A DNA stretch of 64,000 nucleotides, taken from contig JXTB01000160.1 in NCBI GenBank assembly GCA_002914805.1, forward strand, positions 88,926 through 152,925, in the 5' to 3' direction. This DNA comes from Parasponia andersonii. Its lineage: Eukaryota > Streptophyta > Magnoliopsida > Rosales > Cannabaceae. Below are positions 57,385-64,000 of this stretch, piece after piece. The position numbers and the translations under genes are program-made. Each line of letters begins with the position of its first letter. The first letter of the stretch is position 1. Below the pieces are notes generated by a model that searched no databases, was not told the origin of the DNA, and saw only the letters and a list, made by a program, of their open reading frames with translations.

Positions 57385-58992
57385 ATGAAGACCATGGCTG
57401 CAACTCCTGACCCCGTTGAAGTTGGTACTTCTGAATGTGGGTATTATGAAGAGAAGAAGGGTGCTACCCGCGGCAAGTCGAGGGACGTGGTGACTAGCTT
57501 GGAGGCTAGAGTGTCCTGACTAGAGTCCAACTTAGGCACGTTGTGCGAGCGTGTAGACAATTTAGATGGCCTTTGCGATGGTTTGGAGACTGAGGATGAG
57601 AAAATCCACAGCGGCATCAAAGATGCACTTGGTAGGCTAGAGAGCGACTTAAGGCGCGAGATTGAGTCCCTTCATTTGGAGATTACCAAGGTATAAGATC
57701 TCTTCCAAAGAGAACTCAGTAATGTTTTACTTAGAGTAGATGAGATGGGTGGTGATCTTGCTTTGTGCAAGTGAGCAGTGGCCACGGAGGTGACCACCAC
57801 AATAACCATTAAGGCAAGGAAGGTCAAGGTACCTAAACCAAAGATCTTCAATAGTACTCGCAATGCTAGGAAAGTTGCGAACTTCCTATGGAGACTCGAA
57901 CAATACTTTGAGGCTACTGGTGTGACAGATGATACTAGTAAAATTTGTAATACTGCCTTGTATCTAACCGATATTGCCATGTTATGGTAGAGGCAGAGAC
58001 ACGGGGAGATGCAACGAGGGGTGTGTACTATAGCCACCTTTGATGACTTCAAAAAAGAGCTAAAAAGGCAATTCTTCCCCGAGAATGCGAAAGAGGAGGC
58101 GAGAGGCCATCTTCACTGCCTCAAACAATCTGGTAGTGTTAGAGACTACATGAAAGAGTTTACCACACTCTTGCTTAAGGTCCCTAACACTTCAGATAAA
58201 GATGCCCTATTCTTATTCATGGATGGCCTTCAGATCTGGGCCAAGTTAGAACTCAAGCATCATGGCATCCAGGACTTGGCCGATGTTATTGCGATAGCCG
58301 AGAGCCTTGTTGATTACTCTACCAATAAGGACCCTTCTAAGGCCAAAGATAAGAAGGATGGTGGAGCAAAGAGTAAGGGAGAGCAAACAAAAGGAGGAAA
58401 ATGGAACAAAGATAGTTCCTCTTACAGGCACAAAGACAAGGGCAAAGAGAAGGAAGACCGTGATTTCTCCAAGCCCAGAGTCAAGTGCTTTCTTTGCAAT
58501 GGGCCACATTGGGCACGCGAGTGTCCTAAGAAGAAAGCTCTCAATACTTTAATTGCCTCCGAGCTAAGCCAAGAAGGAGGTGATAGAGAAGATGATGGTG
58601 CACATGTTGGTTCCTTGCAACTCCTAAATACCTTGTGGTCGCCCCCTAAGTCACAAGCTAAGGGCCTACTTTTTGTGGATGCAACAATCAATAGTAAAGC
58701 CACTAAAGCCTTGGTTGACACTGGTGCATCCCACAACTTCGTCTCTATTGAGGAAGCTAGGCGGTTGGGCTTGATGGCGTCCAATGGAGGAGGCTCCCTC
58801 AAGGCAGTAAACTCAGTAACACACCCTATCTATGGGGTTGCTCATAATGTTAAGGCTAGCCTAGGTGCATGGGCTAGCCAAGTCGACTTATTAGTGGTGC
58901 CAATGGATGATTTCACAGTAGTGCTTGGTTTGGAATTCCTTGATGCAGTGCGGCATTCCCTGTTCCCTTTGCCAACTTTATGTGCATCATAG
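57385..58992 (+). pseudogene. Gag and protease of the second gypsy element
   Basis: One frame runs from the ATG at 57385 to 58992 with stops at 57517, about 57694, about 57772 and 57988. The N-terminal ~120 residues are charged and heptad-like (SLEARVS, LESNLGTLCERVDNLDGL), suggesting a coiled coil. The capsid part has FLWRLEQYFEATGV, FDDFKKELKRQFFPENA and SVRDYMKEFTTLLL. A basic Lys-rich stretch precedes the knuckle CFLCNGPHWAREC (about 58490-58530). The aspartic protease has ALVDTGASHNFVS at about 58710 and VVLGLEFL. A frameshift between about 58950 and 58985 separates it from pol. Confidence 0.88.
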
Positions 58993-61900
58993 ATGGTGAA
59001 ATGGCTTGTGTGGTACTAACGGAGCGGTCCACAAAAGCAGGAAATAAAGCACTTTCTGCACTTCAATTCAAGAAGGGCTTAAGAAGAGAGGAGAAGAGTT
59101 ACTTGACCATCCTAAAGGAGCACGATAACGAAGAGTTGGAACCTCAAGATAACCTACCCATTGAGGTACAAACTGTCTTGAATGAATTCCAAGATGTGAT
59201 GCCTGACACCCTTCCCAAGAAACTTCCACATAGGAGGGAGATGGATCATGAAATCGAGCTTGAACCAGGCACGAGGCCACCTGCAATAAGTCCTTATCAA
59301 ATGGCCCCCCCGGAGTTAGTGGAACTCCAGAAAAAACTAAAGGAGTTGCTTGATACAGGTTTTATCAGGCCCTCCAAAACTCCTTTTAGTGCCTCGCTAT
59401 TGTTCCAGAAAAAGAAAGATGGCTCACTAATGATGTGCATTGATTACCGGACTCTTAACAAGGTGACGATGAAGAACAAGTACCCCATTCTGCTTATTAC
59501 TGACTTGTTCGATTAACTTGGGAACGCTAAATACTTCTCAAAGCTTGATCTACGCTTGGGGTACTACCAAGTGTGCATAGCAGAGGGGGATGAGCCCAAG
59601 ACCATGTGCGTGACAAAGTATGGTGCTTATGAGTTCTTAGTCATGCCATTTGGTCTTACCAATACACCTGCTACCTTTTGCACTCTCATAAATAAGTTAT
59701 TCCATCCCTACCTCGATCAGTTTATGGTAGTCTATCTTGATGATATAGTTATCTATAACAAGACCATGGAAGAGCACCTGGAACATTTGAGGAAGGTGTT
59801 CGAGGTCTTGAGGGAAAACCAACTATTCATCAAGAAGGAGAAGTGCTCGTTCGCCCAAGAGGAAGTGATGTTCCTAAGGCATAAGATAAAGGATGGGAAA
59901 CTTATGATGGATGAAGCCAAAGTGCAAGCCATCCAAGAGTAGGAACCTCCTACTACGGTGCCAGAGTTAAGATCCTTCCTCGGACTTGTGAACTATTATA
60001 GGCGGTTCATCAAGTCTTACTCAACAAGAGCAGCGCCACTTACTAACCTACTCAAGAAGAACAAGCCTTGGGAATGGACATTTGAGTATCAACTTTCATT
60101 CGAAGACTTGAAGAGGGCGGTAAGCAAAGAGCTGGTTCTCAGCTTACCTGATCACTCAAAGGTATATAAGCTACATACGGATGCCTCTGACTTTGCTATT
60201 AGTGGAGTACTAATGCAAGAAGGGCGTCCAATTGCTTATGAAAGCCACAAGCTCAATGACACCGAGAGACGCTACACAGTGCAAGAAAAAGAGATGACTG
60301 CAGTCATCTATTGTCTAAGGGTGTGGCGACACTACTTGTTGGGTACTCACTTCACGATCATGACTGACAACGTAGCCACAAGCTACTTTCAAACTCAGAA
60401 AAAGTTGAGTCCGAAGCAAGCTCAGTGGCAAGACTTCTTGGCAGAATTTGATTATAAGCTGGAATACAAGCCTGAGAATGCCAATATGGTGGCAGATACC
60501 CAAAGCAGAAAGGCGGAGTTAGCTGTCTTAAGCAGGCCTGATAGTACCTTGGTAGAGAAAATTAAGGAAGGACTGGAACACGATGTTCTTGCAAAGAGCC
60601 TACTACCCCTAGTAACAGAAAGAAAGATGAGACGTTTTTGGCTGAGCAACGGACTTCTCTATGCCAAAGGCAATCGACTCTATGTGCCTAAGTGGGGTAA
60701 CTTAAGAAAAGAGCTTGTCAAAGAGTGCCACGATTCCTTATAGGCTGGTCACCTAGGTCAGAAATGCACTCTTGCTCTTAACAAATCTATCTACTATTAG
60801 CCTCAACTTAGGGATGATGTCGAGGCCTATGTATGAACTTATCTTGTGTGATAATAAGACAAGATGGAATAACAATCACAGGGCAGATTGTTGGAACCTC
60901 TCCCTATTCCTGAGAGGCCGTGGGAGAGTGTTTCTATAGATTTTATCACTAGCCTACCTAAGTCAGAGGGCTTTGGCAGCATTATAGTGGTTGTTGATCG
61001 CTTCAGCAAGTATGCTACCTTTATACATGCTTCACTTGATTGTCCAGCCGATGAGACCGCGCAGCTCTTTATGAAGCATGTCGTGAAGTTTTGGGGAGTC
61101 CCATCAAACATCATAAGTGATCGTGATCCTCGATTCACTGGAAGGTTTTGGACAGAATTGTTCAAGTTGATGGGTTCAGACTTGAACTTTTCTACTAGCT
61201 TTCATCCCCAAAGTGATGACTAGACGGAAAGAGTAAATACCTTACTGGAGTTATACTTGAGGCACTTTGTGAGTGCCAATCAAAAAGATTGGGCAAGATT
61301 ACTTAATATAGCCCAATTCTCCTTCAACCTCCAAAGGAGCGAGTCTACGGGCAAGAGTCCCTTCGAGATAGTCATGGGTCAACAACCTATGACCCCACAT
61401 GCCTTAGCAACAAATTACGGTGGAAAGAGTCCTGTAGTATTCAAGTTTGCTAAGGCATGGCATGAACAAGCGGAGTTGGCTAGGGCCTACTTAAACAAAG
61501 CTTCTAAAAGAATGAAAAAATGGACCGACAAAAAGAGAAAACACGTTGAGTATCAAGAGGAGGAATTAGTCCTTGTCAAGTTGTTGCCCCAACAATTCAA
61601 AACCTTAAAGAAGGTGCATAAAGGATTGGTGTGTAAATACGAGGGTCCATTTCCGGTACTCAAGCGTGTAGCTAAGATCTCCTATAAGCTTCAACTCCCT
61701 ACCAAGTTAAAGATTTTCCATGTCTTCCATGTTAGCATGCTAAAACCCTACCATAGAGATGAGGAAAATCCCTCAAGGGGAGAATCCAAAAGGGCTCCTA
61801 CTGCGGTGGTAACCTCTTTTGACAAATAGGTAGAGTGTATTTTGATTGATCGCTTGATCTGCCGATGTGGTATTCCTAACTATCGAAAATACTTAGTGAA

Positions 61901-62015
61901 GTGAAAGAATTTGCCTGAGGCCGAGGCCAGTTGGGAGCATGAAGATGCCTTGTGGCAATTCAAAAACCATATCGAGCAGTTCAAAGTCGATGGCGCGATG
62001 GGAATGTCGCGAACT
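58980..62015 (+). pseudogene. Pol (RT, RNase H, integrase, chromodomain) of the second gypsy element
   Basis: One frame is kept over about 3 kb, broken mainly by single stop codons (59514, 59940, 60741, 60798-60870, 61221, 61827, 61902). Reverse transcriptase: [45 protein letters not shown] and the catalytic box YLDDIVIY at about 59740. RNase H: LHTDASDFAISGVLMQ, QEKEMTAVIYCLRVWRHYL and MTDNVATSYF. Integrase: DFITSLPK, ISDRDPRFTG and, just after the stop at 61221, TERVN, so all three D,D,E residues are present. The C-terminal module has FHVFHVSMLKPYH. The chromodomain follows the stop at 61827 (CGIPNYRKYLVK, stop, KNLPEAEASWEHEDALW). No large deletion is seen. Confidence 0.9.
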
Positions 62016-62020
62016 TGAGT

Positions 62021-62029
62021 GAGGGAGGG
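62021..62029 (+). promoter_or_regulatory. Polypurine tract of the second gypsy element
   Basis: GAGGGAGGG directly precedes the 3' LTR start TGTTACGCC. Confidence 0.85.
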
Positions 62030-62685
62030 TGTTACGCCCCGCTCATTTGGCTCCCAAGAATCCAAATATTATTGCTCATAGCTCTAAGGTTCTCTATATA
62101 TACTGCTCACTCAAAAAGATTGAGGAAGACCCTAGAACGTGGTAGACACTTCTAAAGTAATCAAGAGAGGTCTTGGTCATGCTAGAAGACTCTAGTTGGT
62201 GTTACTAAGTCCTAGAAGGCTCTAGACAAGGCCGAATGGTGCTAAATGGGTTGGACGGTCCTAGAAGCTCCTAGAATGACTTAGAAGAGTCAAGATAGTG
62301 GGTGAACCTCTTAGAAGGATCTAGACCATGTTTTGTTCTAGAATTCTCTATGTAAATATCTTTGTAGATATTATAACTTTAGTTGAGAATAATCTAGACC
62401 CTTTGTAAGATCATGCCACTTGGCACGATCCTAACCCTTGGTTGGTTTAGGCTTTACCTATATAAAGGACTCCTTGGGTTCATTTGTACACAAGTCCCAT
62501 TTGTGAGAGTTTTAAGCATTCTAAGAGAAATACAAAACTTTCATTCACCTAAACTCTCTCATCCTTACCACTTTGTCTCAAAAGCTTACTCTAAGTCCTT
62601 TTCTTGAGTATTAGTAGGCTGACTTAGTACGACGGACTGTGCTAAGTACCGCACGATTGTCTAGTTTGAGGCTAGGACCGTGACA
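62030..62685 (+). repeat. 3' LTR of the second gypsy element
   Basis: 656 bp, starting TGTTACGCCCC and ending ACCGTGACA. It is collinear with 56676-57330, including the CTAGAA-rich U3 and the TATA box at 62458-62468. Confidence 0.92.
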
Positions 62686-63370
62686 CTATACTATGAAGAT
62701 TATGCAGTGATGTCCATCATATTATGGTTCCAAATTTGGAAGGAGCAAAATAAATTCACACATGGTGAGAAGGTGCGGCTACCAACCAACGCAAATTGTC
62801 ACGTACAGACGTCGGATTTTGGCTTTTTAAGTTACAGGAAGCCCAAAAACAATACGAGAAGGAGGATAAAAAAGAGTCCTACAACTAATAATTGTTGGCA
62901 TATATCCACCAGAGCTGGGACTTCTAAAGATCAATGTAGATGTAGCTGTTGATATAAAAGCTAGGACTATTGGAATAGGTGTTGTAATTCGAGATGATAA
63001 GGGGGATCTGTTGTGGGGGCAATGGTGGCAAAACAAAGAAGAACGTTTGCTCCCTATGTAGCAAAATGTTTGGCAATTCAAAGCGGTCTTATTTTTGCTC
63101 AAGATAATGGTTTTTGTGTAGCCAGTGTGAAAACCGATTCTCTCAATGCTGTGAGAGCTATCAATCGTTAGGATACTTTTGCATTGTTTTGAATGATATT
63201 AGGTGTATAATGTATTATGTCATATGTTAGTGGCAATGGCCCTTGTTGTTTCATTCCCAGAAATGGGAACAAAGCATCCCATCCACTAGCTAAATTTGGG
63301 TTATCCTTAAAATCTACTAGGTATTGGTTGGATGAGAGTCCTGGTTGCATCTCTCGTATAATTAAATTAT
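62686..63370 (+). pseudogene. LINE ORF2 relic, segment 3 (RNase H-like domain)
   Basis: Plus-strand reading gives YEDYAVMSIILWFQIWKEQN, the usual helix after the zinc-binding module. Then PPELGLLKINVDVAVDIKA and GIGVVIRDDKGDLL, the first strands of the RVT_3/RNase H-like domain with the first catalytic Asp (INVDVA). Then KTDSLNAVRAINR, and near the end FIPRNGNKASHPLAKFGL followed by STRYWLDESPGCIS. Frameshifts and stops occur throughout. It continues the relic seen at 54020-54263 and 56352-56675, so one LINE copy has been split by two independent LTR insertions. Confidence 0.75.
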
Positions 63371-64000
63371 AATTGATAGAGATTTGCTAGCCAACTTTCT
63401 TTAATAATAACCAGTAACATCTTCAAATGTAAATAATAATTAAAAAAAAAAAAACAGAATCTAATGATTTCATTGATTGTTTGTTGTCTGGTATGCTTAT
63501 TTAACCAATAAATGAAATTCTTATTTCGACTAAAAAGAATTAGTTTCGTAGAATCCAGATTATTCTTTTCATGTGCATAATTTTTTTTAAAGTTTATTGC
63601 AATCTTTTTCAAAATTTGTTACAGGCATTAATTTAATTTTTTTTTACTTCTTTTGGATATTATATAATTAAATATCTTGTTTCAAACTTATTTCAAGTTT
63701 TAACTCGCATCATTATTCTTTCAAAATAAAAATAAAAATTAATAAATAAAACGTTGCATTATTAGCAGCATCTATAACCAAATAGCAGTTGCAGTGCCTT
63801 TTCAGGAATTTGATTATTCTTTTATAAAAACTTATACACCTGTGTTCCATCAGCTATAGGAGTATTAAAAAGCAACGCAATCAAAGGACTTTATGCTTTG
63901 AGTGAATTTTTATTTATTTATATATTTTTTTTAAGGAATAGCGGATTTAGTTATGATAAAATAGGGGAAATACAAGTAAACAAAAACAAAAGTGACATTC
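63371..64000. other. AT-rich end of the window, no gene seen
   Basis: Contains a poly-A run at 63440-63453, possibly related to the 3' end of the LINE relic, and further A/T-rich low-complexity DNA. Nothing else could be assigned. Confidence 0.5.

Larger units (their letters stand above)
56671..62690 (+). mobile_element. Second Ty3/gypsy chromovirus, inserted in the LINE relic
   Basis: The element is 56676-62685 (6010 bp). The 5' LTR is 56676-57330 and the 3' LTR 62030-62685. The TSD is ACTAT on the left (56671-56675) and (A)CTAT on the right (62685-62689), the A being shared with the LTR end. The order is LTR, primer-binding site, gag with coiled-coil N-terminus and CCHC knuckle, protease, RT, RNase H, integrase, chromodomain, polypurine tract, LTR. 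The chromodomain makes it a chromovirus; the short LTRs and the gag knuckle (CFLCNGPHWAREC) suggest the Reina or Galadriel group, not certain. It is a different family from the element at 45121. All reading frames are broken, mostly by point mutations, with one main frameshift. Confidence 0.92.

Noticed and set aside
1..64000. tRNA, rRNA, miRNA hairpins, CRISPR arrays and prokaryotic-type operons
   Set aside because: None was recognised by eye. The primer-binding sites resemble the tRNA-Met end but are only 12 bases long. A tRNA-gene or microRNA search was not possible here.

Overview
This is a window of plant nuclear DNA, most likely from a eudicot. It is very AT-rich, its genes have GT-AG introns, and it carries a PLS-class PPR gene, a retromer VPS29 gene and an RLCK-VII kinase gene. 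Most of the remainder is transposons in several layers. I found no operon, CRISPR array, bacterial-type system or clearly novel gene system. The interest lies in the gene structures and in the transposon stratigraphy, much of which can be dated in relative order from target-site duplications (TSDs) visible in the sequence.

Layout. 1-1648: about three copies of a ~360-bp tandem repeat. 2614-3330 (-): a RING-H2 E3 ligase gene split by an in-frame TGA. 3799-5979: a solo LTR with a perfect 5-bp TSD. 6038-6661: a Mutator-type MITE with a 9-bp TSD. 7862-23300: an old hAT transposon (hAT-A) into which a second related hAT (hAT-B, 9468-14106) and a CACTA/En-Spm element (14293-20956) inserted. 26664-28430 (-): an intronless PPR gene. 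29783-32201 (-): VPS29, three coding exons. 35080-42630 (-): an APK2/PBL-type receptor-like cytoplasmic kinase, six coding exons with a 4.4-kb first intron. 45121-53784 (-): a Ty3/gypsy Tekay/Del-like chromovirus, dead, with an internal inversion and deletions. 54020-63370 (+): a LINE ORF2 relic interrupted by a second solo LTR (54264-56351) and by a second gypsy chromovirus (56676-62685).

The three intact-looking host genes are not functionally linked. VPS29 is a retromer subunit (endosome-to-Golgi/vacuolar sorting). The PPR protein is probably an organellar RNA-editing or RNA-processing factor. The kinase is a membrane-anchored signalling kinase. All three, and the broken RING gene, lie on the minus strand. 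Two copies of one small Mutator-like MITE sit in introns of VPS29 and of the kinase gene, flanked by nearly the same 9-bp duplication.

All coordinates were worked out by eye from the sequence. Exon joins were checked for reading-frame phase and exact codon counts. Transposon ends were checked by terminal motifs and TSDs. Family-level names rest on recognised motifs, not on a database search.
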